Assembly (NCBI GenBank): GCA_902774905.1
Contig: CACYKF010000019.1
Span: 1-55,125 of the forward strand
DNA length: 55,125 bases
Direction: 5' to 3'
Origin: an uncultured bacterium
GTDB lineage: Bacteria; Cyanobacteriota; Vampirovibrionia; Gastranaerophilales; Gastranaerophilaceae
Below the pieces are notes generated by a model. That model saw only the letters and a list, made by a program, of their open reading frames with translations. It was not told where the DNA came from and made no database searches. Both the position numbers and the translations under genes were made by a program. Positions 1 to 7,596 of the stretch are shown here, one piece after another; the first letter of the stretch is position 1, and each line of letters begins with the position of its first letter.

Positions 1-60
1 GTGTGATACAAGACCCTCTTTTAAACCCGCCATTTTTATTTTGTCATTGCGAGAAAATCT
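1..60. repeat. Dispersed repeat, copy 1 (cut by window edge)
   Basis: The first ~50 bases match the start of two longer copies at 20570-20896 and 53961-54241 (shared words gtgatacaa, ccctcttttaaacccgcc, ttttgtca). All three copies lie immediately 3' of a minus-strand pilin-like gene. This copy runs off the left edge, so its full length is unknown. Confidence 0.85.
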
Positions 61-150
61 TTGATTTTCGTGGCAATCCCATGAATTCAAGGTTGTTCAG
101 TTGTTGATTAGATGAGATTACTACGCAAACTGTGTTTGCTCGTAATGACA
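42..150. repeat. REP-like intergenic palindrome element
   Basis: The ends are inverted copies, tgtcattgcgag (42-53) and ctcgtaatgaca (139-150), with gtggcaatcc inside. The same 'tcattgcgag...gcaatcc' vocabulary recurs at 15496, 20622, 47232 and 54013. It looks like a non-coding dispersed repeat between the pilin-like gene and whatever lies to its left. Confidence 0.6.
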
Positions 151-151
151 A

Positions 152-793
152 TTAATAATCCATCTTCCAATTGTTATCAACCAATGCATCATAACAATGT
201 AATGGAGCATTTCTAAGAGATTTACAATTTTTTACTTTATTTGAATGAGTAGAATTTGGGGAATAATATCGAACATGTCCTTTAGAATTAACTTTAAAAG
301 CAAATAAATCTCTTCCTGCTATATTGGGTTTATCATTTCCATTTACATCAACTAAAATACGGGCATATTTTTTCCCATCAATAGTTTTTATGCCATAGCG
401 GAACATCAAACCATTTTTTAATATAACTGTCAATCCTGATGCAACACCTACACCTCTGTTATAAAGATACTTATATTTCACCTTATCTTTCCCTTCTGCC
501 TCGGTTTTCCAACAATCTTTGAGAGAATTTTCGGCCGTACAAATTTTCACAATACTAAAATGTCCGTCAGTTAAAAGTTTTGACGGCTCGCCAAAATCTG
601 TGTCAAATAAATCACGGGTTTTGTGGGTAATCAGTTGATCCTGCGCAAACTGTTCTATTTCTGCAGAAAAATTCTTTATCTGCGTTGCAAACAACCTGTT
701 TTGAAAATTATTTATCAAAATCGGTACGGTCAAAACCGCAAGAACACCAACTATTGTCAGTGCCATTAAAAGTTCTGTTAGAGTAAAAGCCAC
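152..793 (-). CDS. Pilin-like protein with prepilin N-terminus (5' end probably frameshifted)
   Basis: The N-terminus has the class III prepilin signature: a short leader, then FTLTELL with Glu at mature position +5, then a hydrophobic helix (about residues 8-28). The remaining ~180 residues are polar with several Cys. Such proteins are exported, cleaved by a prepilin peptidase and assembled as type IV or type II pseudopilins. The open frame can only start at GTG (791-793), which lacks a Shine-Dalgarno. A good one (AAGGAGGT, 861-868) precedes an ATG at 853-855 in another frame. One extra G in the G5 tract (820-824) would join the two and give a normal charged leader, so the gene probably extends to 855 with a frameshift or a sequence error. 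There is no lectin-like C-terminus, unlike the pilins at 21116 and 54243. Confidence 0.75.
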   Translation of the reverse strand: MAFTLTELLMALTIVGVLAVLTVPILINNFQNRLFATQIKNFSAEIEQFAQDQLITHKTRDLFDTDFGEPSKLLTDGHFSIVKICTAENSLKDCWKTEAEGKDKVKYKYLYNRGVGVASGLTVILKNGLMFRYGIKTIDGKKYARILVDVNGNDKPNIAGRDLFAFKVNSKGHVRYYSPNSTHSNKVKNCKSLRNAPLHCYDALVDNNWKMDY

Positions 794-934
794 TCTATAA
801 GGAGGTTTTAGCGATTGCTCCCCCTAAAAACATTAATATCACTGCGTTTTAGCATATTCAACCTCCTTATATGCTTAATTCATAAGACTTTTGTCTAAAT
901 ACTTTTTACATTTACTATTTAACTTAACTGGTAG

Positions 935-955
935 ATTCTGAAACAAGTTCAGAAT
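935..955. repeat. Short palindromic repeat (attctgaa/ttcagaat)
   Basis: Perfect 8-bp arms around a 5-nt centre 'acaag', followed by tgac. A variant with the same centre (atcctgaa ccaag ttcaggat) is at 21038-21058. It lies in the 140-bp gap between the pilin-like gene and mtaB. Confidence 0.6.
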
Positions 956-995
956 GACACTACCATCTTAAAAATTTTTTCATTTTTTGTCAAGA

Positions 996-2282
996 TTATA
1001 CAAGCAACTTTCCGTAAATTATTCCGTCATTAAACTCTGTCAGTTGAACCTTTTGCAATGTATTAAATAAATCTTCCCGGTCTGATCCAATTTGGACCGT
1101 CAGATAATTTCTTGTAACCCCTTTTAAATTACCATTATGCCGATCACGATGTTTTTCAATCAGAACTTCGTGAACTTTACCGAGATTTTTATTTACAAAA
1201 TCATTATATTTTCTGCGTGAAATTTCTTTCACAATATTTGCTCTTTTTTCTTTAACCTCATCACTCACCTGATTTGGCATATTTTCACCGATAGTACCTT
1301 TGCGAAGTGAATACGGGAATGTATGAATTTGCGTCAGCCCAGATTTTTCAAGATTTTGCCTTGTAATTTCAAAATCTTCATCACTTTCACCTGCAAAACC
1401 TGCGATGATGTCACTGCCTAAAAACGGCAAATCAAACATATCATTTATCTGTTCAATTTGTTTTAAATAAAAATCCGTCTTATAAAATCTGTTCATAGAG
1501 CGCAGAGTATTATCATTCGCACTTTGCAAAGATAAATGAAAATGCGGGCAGAATTTATCAGATTTTTGCAAAAATTCAAGCAGTTCATCATTTATTTCAT
1601 TGGGATTTAGCGAACCCAAACGATAACGATTAATACTTGTTTTTGTTTCAATATCTTTTAATAAATCAATCAAAGTCAGACCGAAATCCTTGCCCCACTG
1701 ACCAATGTGAATTCCTGTCAATACTACCTCTTTAAAACCGGCATCGGCAAAATCATTAATCTGTTTTATTATGAAATCGCTTGACGCACTTCTGCTTTTG
1801 CCCCTTGCTTTCCATATTATACAATATGCACATCTTGAATCACATCCGTCCTGAATTTTCAGACTCGCTCTTGTTTTTGAAGTATCTGCAAGTAAAACTT
1901 CATTAAATTTATCAATAGTCATCACATCAGAAACACAATATTTTTCATCATCTTTAAGATACTTATAAAGATGCAGTTTGTCATCATTTCCTATAACGTA
2001 ATCAATAAAATCTTTTTTTAAAAGTCCATCTTTTTCAATTTGAGCAATACAACCTGTCAAAACAGTTTTAATCTGAGGATTTTTATGTTTGGCATTTCGC
2101 AAATGATAAAATGCCTCATTATCACTTTTGTGTGTGACAGAACATGAATTGAGAATAAAATAATCGGCATTGTTAAGATTATTAACTTCCTCAAATCCGT
2201 TATTTATGAGATTTTCTTTAATTATTGCCGTTTCAAATTGATTTGATTTACAACCCATTGTAGATATAAAAAATCTGTTCAT
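996..2282 (-). CDS. mtaB: tRNA t6A37 methylthiotransferase MtaB
   Basis: A radical-SAM methylthiotransferase, which by family converts t6A37 to ms2t6A37 in tRNAs reading ANN codons. The UPF0004 domain has the three cluster cysteines C11, C47 and C78. The radical-SAM motif is C147-x3-C151-x2-C154, and a TRAM-like segment closes the protein (about residues 360-428). MtaB is preferred over MiaB/RimO because of the GCKSNQFE start and the length (428 aa). The frame is open 22 codons further upstream, but those residues are hydrophobic filler. A TTTACA-17-TACTAT promoter lies 6 nt before this ATG, so the start at 2282 and a leaderless mRNA are favoured. Confidence 0.9.
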   Translation of the reverse strand: MNRFFISTMGCKSNQFETAIIKENLINNGFEEVNNLNNADYFILNSCSVTHKSDNEAFYHLRNAKHKNPQIKTVLTGCIAQIEKDGLLKKDFIDYVIGNDDKLHLYKYLKDDEKYCVSDVMTIDKFNEVLLADTSKTRASLKIQDGCDSRCAYCIIWKARGKSRSASSDFIIKQINDFADAGFKEVVLTGIHIGQWGKDFGLTLIDLLKDIETKTSINRYRLGSLNPNEINDELLEFLQKSDKFCPHFHLSLQSANDNTLRSMNRFYKTDFYLKQIEQINDMFDLPFLGSDIIAGFAGESDEDFEITRQNLEKSGLTQIHTFPYSLRKGTIGENMPNQVSDEVKEKRANIVKEISRRKYNDFVNKNLGKVHEVLIEKHRDRHNGNLKGVTRNYLTVQIGSDREDLFNTLQKVQLTEFNDGIIYGKLLV

Positions 2283-2288
2283 AAAGAA

Positions 2289-2317
2289 ATAGTAAGAAAA
2301 ACAGGATAAATTGTAAA
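2289..2317 (-). promoter_or_regulatory. Promoter of mtaB (leaderless)
   Basis: On the minus strand TTTACA (2312-2317) is separated by 17 bp from TACTAT (2289-2294), which ends 6 nt before the ATG at 2282. Transcription should begin at or next to the A of the start codon. Confidence 0.65.
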
Positions 2318-2356
2318 TATTTATAAATATTTTTATATAAATTAGCAAAAAAATAA

Positions 2357-2385
2357 TTCACATGACTTAGGAATTATAGTATAAT
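2357..2385 (+). promoter_or_regulatory. Sigma70-type promoter
   Basis: TTCACA (2357-2362), a 17-bp spacer, then a consensus TATAAT (2380-2385). It should drive the gene at 2412 with a ~20-nt leader containing AAAGG. Confidence 0.7.
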
Positions 2386-2411
2386 GAAGTTGCGAAAGGT
2401 ATAGGTGTTAT

Positions 2412-3329
2412 ATGCAGGTAAATTCTGTTTCATCAAGTCAAAATGCCAATAATACGGCATTTAAGGCGAGTGTGGAGGAACAACTTTTTGCAAAGTTGAA
2501 AGACAGAGATTTAAGAGATATAGCATGGAAGAAAGCCTCACATGATGTCAATGACAGAAAACACCGAGCAATAGACAATGCCTTATTTGTAACATTACCT
2601 TTAGCAGGCGGACTTTCAGCCGCAGCAGCAAAATTATCCCCTGAAGCACTTGCAAAATTCGGAAAAAATAATGCCCGTGCTTTGAAATTTGCACGCTTTG
2701 GATTAGTCAGTGCAAGTTGGGCTGCAGGACTTGCGGCTTTGGGAGTATTGTGGGATACAAAAGATTTTCTTGCAAAGAAAATTGATGTTATAAGAAATAA
2801 TCCTGTAATTTCTTCTATTGCAACATTTGCTGCAGGTTTTGGAGTTCTTGCAGGTGTTGACAAACTCGGAACAAAAGCAATAGTTAAGGCTATCAATATG
2901 GCTGATAACGAAAAAATTCTTTCCGTTCTTAAAAAAGTAAGAAACGGACTTAATAACAGTAAAATTTTAAATAAAGCATCCGAATTGGCTGCAAAATTTC
3001 CGTCACCGATTAAAGACATTGCAAGAGGAACGGCAGAACTTGCACCGTTACTTGTTATCGGTACTCAAATTGCGCACATGTTCGGTCATCAAAGAGTAAA
3101 AACTCAGGTTGCTTACAAAAATTATGACGATTTGAAACAAGCACGACAAAATATCAGAGAAAATATTGCGGACGAACAGATAGACAAACATTTTCAAAAG
3201 AAAACAGTTGCGCAATTACATAACGAATACGAACAAATGCTCAAAACAAAACCGGTTATAGATGCTCAAACACAAGAACCGATTACATTTGAACAATTTG
3301 TAAAACTTGCAACAACTTATGTAAAATAA
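2412..3329 (+). CDS. Unclassified protein with Ala-rich hydrophobic segments and FKA N-terminal motif
   Basis: A 305-residue protein I cannot assign to a family. It starts with a polar Ser/Asn-rich stretch ending in AFKAS (residues 16-20). I associate this leader style with many Gastranaerophilales proteins. Three or four Ala/Gly-rich hydrophobic segments follow (about 57-77, 95-118, 131-150, 205-225). The C-terminal ~80 residues are charged and helical. There is no classical signal peptide and no Cys. It has its own consensus promoter and is followed by a rho-independent terminator, so it appears monocistronic. Membrane association is inferred from hydrophobicity only. Confidence 0.75.
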   Translation: MQVNSVSSSQNANNTAFKASVEEQLFAKLKDRDLRDIAWKKASHDVNDRKHRAIDNALFVTLPLAGGLSAAAAKLSPEALAKFGKNNARALKFARFGLVSASWAAGLAALGVLWDTKDFLAKKIDVIRNNPVISSIATFAAGFGVLAGVDKLGTKAIVKAINMADNEKILSVLKKVRNGLNNSKILNKASELAAKFPSPIKDIARGTAELAPLLVIGTQIAHMFGHQRVKTQVAYKNYDDLKQARQNIRENIADEQIDKHFQKKTVAQLHNEYEQMLKTKPVIDAQTQEPITFEQFVKLATTYVK

Positions 3330-3356
3330 AAAACATTCAAAATAAATAAAAAAAAG

Positions 3357-3382
3357 TACGCTCGGACAGAGCGTATTTTTTT
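3357..3382 (+). terminator. Rho-independent terminator
   Basis: Stem TACGCTC/GAGCGTA with loop ggaca, followed by seven T. It ends the transcript of the gene at 2412. The next gene's -10 box begins only 3 bp after the T-run. Confidence 0.85.
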
Positions 3383-3384
3383 GA

Positions 3385-3390
3385 TATAAT
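3385..3390 (+). promoter_or_regulatory. -10 box of a leaderless gene
   Basis: TATAAT lies exactly 6 nt before the ATG at 3397 with no room for a Shine-Dalgarno, so transcription should start at the start codon. The region where a -35 would sit is inside the preceding terminator hairpin and shows no good match. Confidence 0.55.
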
Positions 3391-3396
3391 TACATT

Positions 3397-4341
3397 ATGA
3401 GAGCGGTTGTATTAGGGAAAGGTTTAATGCTTGCAAATATTATACTTGGCGTCATTGATGCCGGAGTAGAAATTGCAGGTGTTTTTCGTTATGATTACAC
3501 TTCAAAATCAAGACTCAAAATCATGCTTGATGATTTTTTTACACCTGCACCGGAAGTTACACTAATTAAAAAACTTAAATTAAATCAAATAAGACTAAAA
3601 TCTGCAAATTGCGAGGCTTTTCAAAAACTTATGCTGTCCTTAAATGTAGATTTAATCATAATAGGAACATGGAAAGAACTCATTTTGCCAAAGACCTACA
3701 ATATACCTAAAATTGCAACGGTCAATGTGCATCCGTCACTGTTGCCCAAATACAGAGGACCAAATCCTTATATCCAAACCATTTTGCATGGAGAGGAATA
3801 TTCAGGTGTGACTATTCACCTTGTAAATGATGAGTACGATGCAGGGGCAATCTTAAAACAAGAAAAGATAAGGATTTATGAATGTGACACATCTCGGGAA
3901 CTGAGAGAAAGAACAGTATCAAAAGCAAGAGAACTTGTTGCAGAATTTTTAAATGACCTTAATGAAAAGATTTTAACTCCTGTCAACCAAAACGAAAGCC
4001 TCGCAACATATTTTCCTAATATTTCAGGAGAAGAAATGATGCTTGACTTTACACTTCAAAGTTCTGATGAAATTTCACGCACCATAAGAGCCCTGCATCC
4101 GTTTTTACCAAGTTACATTACTTATAAAGAAGTATTTTTTACGGTTGACCCGTATAATTTTAGGATAAGTAAAACACCTGTAAAATACCCCGCAAATAGC
4201 ATTATTGCCAAAAATCCACAGGCGAATTCACTTACTATTGTTTGCGCTGACCACAAAGCAATACAGTTTAACAACCTGAAACTTTACCGCAAAAAAGGAG
4301 TAAAACAATACATCAATAATTATGTTGATGTAATAAAATAA
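3397..4341 (+). CDS. Formyltransferase family protein (methionyl-tRNA formyltransferase-like)
   Basis: The formyl-transferase core is clear: NVHPSLLPKYRGPNPY (from N110) and DEYDAG contain the catalytic triad N110, H112 and D148, matching the Asn-His-Asp of Fmt. Length (314 aa) and a C-terminal segment with a 'sDEISRTIRALHP' pattern resemble Fmt, which formylates Met-tRNAi using 10-formyl-THF. The N-terminal Rossmann part is atypical (it lacks the usual GTP/F motif), so a formyltransferase for another substrate, such as an amino sugar, is possible. It stands alone between a terminator and a convergent small gene. Confidence 0.75.
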   Translation: MRAVVLGKGLMLANIILGVIDAGVEIAGVFRYDYTSKSRLKIMLDDFFTPAPEVTLIKKLKLNQIRLKSANCEAFQKLMLSLNVDLIIIGTWKELILPKTYNIPKIATVNVHPSLLPKYRGPNPYIQTILHGEEYSGVTIHLVNDEYDAGAILKQEKIRIYECDTSRELRERTVSKARELVAEFLNDLNEKILTPVNQNESLATYFPNISGEEMMLDFTLQSSDEISRTIRALHPFLPSYITYKEVFFTVDPYNFRISKTPVKYPANSIIAKNPQANSLTIVCADHKAIQFNNLKLYRKKGVKQYINNYVDVIK

Positions 4342-4343
4342 AA

Positions 4344-4577
4344 TTACCCCTTAAAATAATCGCAAATCAATTTACTGTCCCTTCGAGAAACAAGGTGTTT
4401 AATCCTATTTGCTATCGAATTATTTTTCAAATCATCAAGTTGTTTTTTTAGGATTGCTTTTTCAATTAACACTTTATTGTATAAATCTGAACAAATATCA
4501 CTTTTATCGATATGCTGTTTTAATTTCGCCAGTTGCAATTCTTTTTCGTGTATAGATGCAATTAGTTGTTTTTTCAC
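4344..4577 (-). CDS. Small coiled-coil protein, unclassified
   Basis: A 77-residue Lys/Leu/Ile-rich protein with heptad spacing over residues 5-52 and a basic C-terminus. It starts at GTG with AAAGG 12 nt upstream and ends 2 bp from the convergent formyltransferase. No family was recognised; size and composition fit a small helical or nucleic-acid-associated protein, but nothing is diagnostic. Confidence 0.5.
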   Translation of the reverse strand: MKKQLIASIHEKELQLAKLKQHIDKSDICSDLYNKVLIEKAILKKQLDDLKNNSIANRIKHLVSRRDSKLICDYFKG

Positions 4578-4658
4578 TTTTATACAGACCTTTCTACTTA
4601 CACATGAAGAATATACTGTTTTGACAAATTTAAAATCAACTTTTTAGGTGATTTTGAA

Positions 4659-5207
4659 CTAAACTTTTAATAAATCATACTCATAACCGAGTTTTAACGC
4701 TTCAATATTTTTGGGAATAAGATTTGCTTTTCTGGCAGGAATTACATTATGCAAAGCCTTTTCCAAAGTTTCAAGTGAAATCAGTTTGCTAACTCTTGAT
4801 AATGTTCCCAATGCCAAAATATTGGACATCTTTATATTTCCTAATTTTTCCTGAGCAAGTTTTGTAATAGGAACAAAGATATAGTTTATATCTTCTCTCG
4901 TCTTTTTAATTACTGCAAGAGAGGAATTTACGATAATAGAACCGCCTTTTTTAACCCAGGAAATATATTTGTCAAATGATGCCTGATTTAAAACAATAAT
5001 AAAATCAGCACTTGATTTTTGAACTGCACTAACATCTTCATCAGACATTACGACAGTACAATTAACCGTTCCGCCACGCATTTCCGCACCGTAAGACGGA
5101 TACCAGGTTACATTTTTATCATCAATCATAAAACCGTTAGCAAGCACTTCACCTGCCAAAAGAACACCCTGTCCGCCAAATCCTGCAATTATAAAGTCTT
5201 TTTCCAT
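4659..5207 (-). CDS. 2-oxoacid:ferredoxin oxidoreductase, gamma subunit
   Basis: Catalyses, with its partners, CoA-dependent oxidative decarboxylation of a 2-oxoacid using ferredoxin. The 182-residue gamma domain shows the start IIAGFGGQGVLLAGEVLA, the SYGAEMRGG motif, and VVMSDEDVSAVQ. GAGGAA 6 nt before the ATG supports the start. It is the last gene of the operon, separated from the beta gene by a 44-codon ORF. An AT-rich imperfect hairpin follows it, but no convincing terminator. Confidence 0.9.
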   Translation of the reverse strand: MEKDFIIAGFGGQGVLLAGEVLANGFMIDDKNVTWYPSYGAEMRGGTVNCTVVMSDEDVSAVQKSSADFIIVLNQASFDKYISWVKKGGSIIVNSSLAVIKKTREDINYIFVPITKLAQEKLGNIKMSNILALGTLSRVSKLISLETLEKALHNVIPARKANLIPKNIEALKLGYEYDLLKV

Positions 5208-5224
5208 ATCATTTCCTCATATAA

Positions 5225-5359
5225 CTACTTATTTATTTTAGTAAAAGAATCCTTTTTCATATTCAATTCTAACTTTGCTTTTAAATATTTTGCGATATTT
5301 TTGTCAGTCATCTTTTTAACAGTCTTAAAATTTAAACCTGACAATTTATTAATTTTCAT
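5225..5359 (-). CDS. Small protein (44 aa) inside the 2-oxoacid oxidoreductase operon
   Basis: An ATG at 5357-5359 overlaps the end of the beta gene by 11 bp. AAAGGA lies about 8 nt upstream, inside the beta coding sequence. The frame runs 44 codons to TAG at 5225-5227, ending 17 bp before the gamma gene. The product is basic (many Lys/Asn) and helical, starting MKINKLSGLNF. Overlap, Shine-Dalgarno and filling of the beta-gamma gap suggest a translated, co-expressed small subunit or accessory protein. It is too short for family assignment. Confidence 0.5.
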   Translation of the reverse strand: MKINKLSGLNFKTVKKMTDKNIAKYLKAKLELNMKKDSFTKINK

Positions 5360-6113
5360 TACTAAAATCCTTTGTAATATCTTTATAAATTCCCGGCTTA
5401 AAAATCTGCATCATCTCATCTCTCACTCTTTCGTGCGCTTTTTCCGGAGTCATTCTCCAATTCGTCGGACAAGATGAAAGAATTTCAACAAATCCGAAAC
5501 CTAAACCTTTCATTTGAACTTCAAATGCTTTTTTTATAGCCTGTTTTGCTTTACGAATATTAGGAACACTATCTAACGAAACTCTTGCACTAAAAGCAGT
5601 ACCGTCACAAAGTGCAATATGTTCAGCTATTTTTATCGGATAGCCGTAATATTCAAGATTTCTGCCGGTTGGAGAAGTCGTTGTAACCTGACCTAAAAGA
5701 GTCGTCGGTCCTAACTGACCGCCTGTCATACCGTAAGTTGTATTATTTATACAAATTGCAGAAATTTTTTCGCCTCTTAAAGCGGCATGCATACTTTCTG
5801 CAAGACCGATTGAAGCAAAATCACCATCTCCTTGATAAGTAAATACAAACTTGTCAGGGCATGCCCTTTTGATACCGGTTGCTTCTGCCAACGCTCTGCC
5901 ATGAGGCGCTTCAAGGGAATCTACATTTAAAAAATCATAAATAGTAACCGAACAACCGATAGAACAAGCAGCGATTGTATTTTCGGTTAAGCCAAGTTCC
6001 GACAGGCATTCTCCGACAAGACGAACTGCAACACCATGGTCACATCCCGGACAAAATGTGTACTTTGCATCTTTTTTAAACGAATCAGGTATTTTAAAAA
6101 CTTGTGTTGCCAT
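5349..6113 (-). CDS. 2-oxoacid:ferredoxin oxidoreductase, beta (TPP-binding) subunit
   Basis: Carries the thiamine pyrophosphate site: GDGDFASIGLAESMHAA with downstream NNTTYGMTGGQ, the GDG...NN motif of TPP enzymes that binds Mg-diphosphate. The early CPGCDHG motif and Cys residues fit the beta subunit of KOR/VOR enzymes. Length (254 aa) is normal. Its ATG shares a base with the alpha stop codon (TAATG), indicating translational coupling. The GQLGPTTLLGQ segment is typical of 2-oxoglutarate or 2-oxoisovalerate enzymes rather than pyruvate enzymes. Confidence 0.92.
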   Translation of the reverse strand: MATQVFKIPDSFKKDAKYTFCPGCDHGVAVRLVGECLSELGLTENTIAACSIGCSVTIYDFLNVDSLEAPHGRALAEATGIKRACPDKFVFTYQGDGDFASIGLAESMHAALRGEKISAICINNTTYGMTGGQLGPTTLLGQVTTTSPTGRNLEYYGYPIKIAEHIALCDGTAFSARVSLDSVPNIRKAKQAIKKAFEVQMKGLGFGFVEILSSCPTNWRMTPEKAHERVRDEMMQIFKPGIYKDITKDFSNEN

Positions 6114-7177
6114 TATATTAACTCCTCTATCTGCTTAACTATTTCTTCAGGTGACGGCGGAGTGCCAACACCTTTGTGAATAAGTTCAACAGGAACTTTA
6201 CCGTTTACTGCGAGTCTGACATCCTGAACCATTTGCCCCATATTAACTTCAACACTTATAAACATCTTCACTTTTTGTGATAATTCCTGCAAGCGTTTAG
6301 TCGGGAACGGAAACAGTGTAATCGGTCTTAAAACACCGACTTTCATTCCGTTTTGTCTGCATATTTTAGCAGCCGTTTTGACATTTCTTGAAGTAGAACC
6401 GAAACTGACAAGAACAATATCAGCATCTTCCGTCCCGATTTCTTCCCATTCTGTTTCATTTTCTTCAATCGTTCTGTATTTTTCGAATAATTTTTCAAGA
6501 AAAACACATTGATTATCGGCTAAAGGAGCATAAGAACGAATTATTCTTGCATCTCTGCCTTTTGCCCCCGACAATTTCCATTGTGAATTATCGATTTCAG
6601 GATACGGATATTCTTTAAATTCAACCGGTTCCATCATTTGTCCCAATAAACCATCGGCTAAAAGTACTGTCGGATTGCGGTACTTCTGAGCAAGATAAAA
6701 TGCTTTGTAAGTCAAGTCAGCACATTCCTGAACCGTTGACGGAGCAAGGACAATGAGTTTGTAATCCCCGTTTCCGCCCCCTCTTGTAGCCTGAAAATAA
6801 TCGCCCTGAGAAGGATAAATATTACCTAACCCCGGGCCGCCACGCATAACACTAACCAAAACTACTGGAAGTTGGTCTGAAGTTGCATAAGATAAACCTT
6901 CCTGCATAAGTGAAACAGCGCATGAAGAAGACGAAGTCATGGCTTTTACACCAGTTGAACACGCGCCGATTGTCATATTTATTGCGGCAAGTTCACTTTC
7001 AGCGGAAACATAGGCTCTGCCAAGTTCCTGCATCTTACCGCTCATAAACTCTCCGATTTCACTCTGCGGAGTAATAGGATAACCGAAATAGCACTGACAA
7101 CCTGCCAAAACAGCAGCATTTGCTATTGCATAATTACCCTTCATCAAAACTCTTTTATCTGTAATTGTTGCCGTCAT
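6113..7177 (-). CDS. vorB: 2-oxoacid:ferredoxin oxidoreductase, alpha subunit (VorB/KorA type)
   Basis: The 354-residue alpha subunit starts KGNYAIANAAVLAGC followed by FGYPITPQSEI, the pattern I know from subunits named VorB (2-oxoisovalerate) and KorA (2-oxoglutarate). No gamma domain is fused to it. GAAAGG 8 nt before the ATG supports the start. It lies 24 bp after the ferredoxin-like gene and overlaps beta. Substrate cannot be fixed from sequence: branched-chain 2-oxoacid or 2-oxoglutarate are both possible. The complex would generate reduced ferredoxin and acyl-CoA during amino-acid fermentation, or run in reverse. Confidence 0.88.
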   Translation of the reverse strand: MTATITDKRVLMKGNYAIANAAVLAGCQCYFGYPITPQSEIGEFMSGKMQELGRAYVSAESELAAINMTIGACSTGVKAMTSSSSCAVSLMQEGLSYATSDQLPVVLVSVMRGGPGLGNIYPSQGDYFQATRGGGNGDYKLIVLAPSTVQECADLTYKAFYLAQKYRNPTVLLADGLLGQMMEPVEFKEYPYPEIDNSQWKLSGAKGRDARIIRSYAPLADNQCVFLEKLFEKYRTIEENETEWEEIGTEDADIVLVSFGSTSRNVKTAAKICRQNGMKVGVLRPITLFPFPTKRLQELSQKVKMFISVEVNMGQMVQDVRLAVNGKVPVELIHKGVGTPPSPEEIVKQIEELI

Positions 7178-7201
7178 TAAACTAACCTTTCAAAAAACGA
7201 A

Positions 7202-7414
7202 TTACCCTCTGTAAACCTCTGTAATAGCCAAATCAGGACATCTCGTTGCACACATGGCACAACCCAAACATTCACCGTTAGGGTCCTGAAATTCTACCAC
7301 TCTGTTTCCTAAATTATTTGTATCATCACTGATTTTAATTAAATTTTTAGGACACTCTTTCATACACAAATAACAAGCCTTACACTTTGATTTGTCAATT
7401 ACAATGTTACTCAT
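7202..7414 (-). CDS. 2-oxoacid:ferredoxin oxidoreductase, delta (2x[4Fe-4S]) subunit
   Basis: A 70-residue ferredoxin-type protein with two clusters: CKACYLCMKECP and CLGCAMCATRCP. It passes electrons from the TPP site to external ferredoxin. The ATG at 7412-7414 is chosen because AGGGG sits 7 nt upstream; the frame extends 9 codons further without a ribosome-binding site. It is the first gene of the operon (delta-alpha-beta-small ORF-gamma). Confidence 0.9.
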   Translation of the reverse strand: MSNIVIDKSKCKACYLCMKECPKNLIKISDDTNNLGNRVVEFQDPNGECLGCAMCATRCPDLAITEVYRG

Positions 7415-7596
7415 GTCATCCCCTCTTAAAACTCTATACATGTTCTATACTAACACTAACTAAATATTTTATCGCCACATTTATTTTTTCTGCTTAACAT
7501 TTGTAATAAATAAGAGTAAATTATTTTACTAATAGGTTATAAGTTGATAAAATTAGCATGTAGGGATAGTTATATTTTAATGTTAAGGGATTTAAA

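Noticed and set aside
5019-5477. 152-codon plus-strand frame across the oxidoreductase genes
   Set aside because: Antisense to well-supported beta and gamma subunits; product has no recognisable features.
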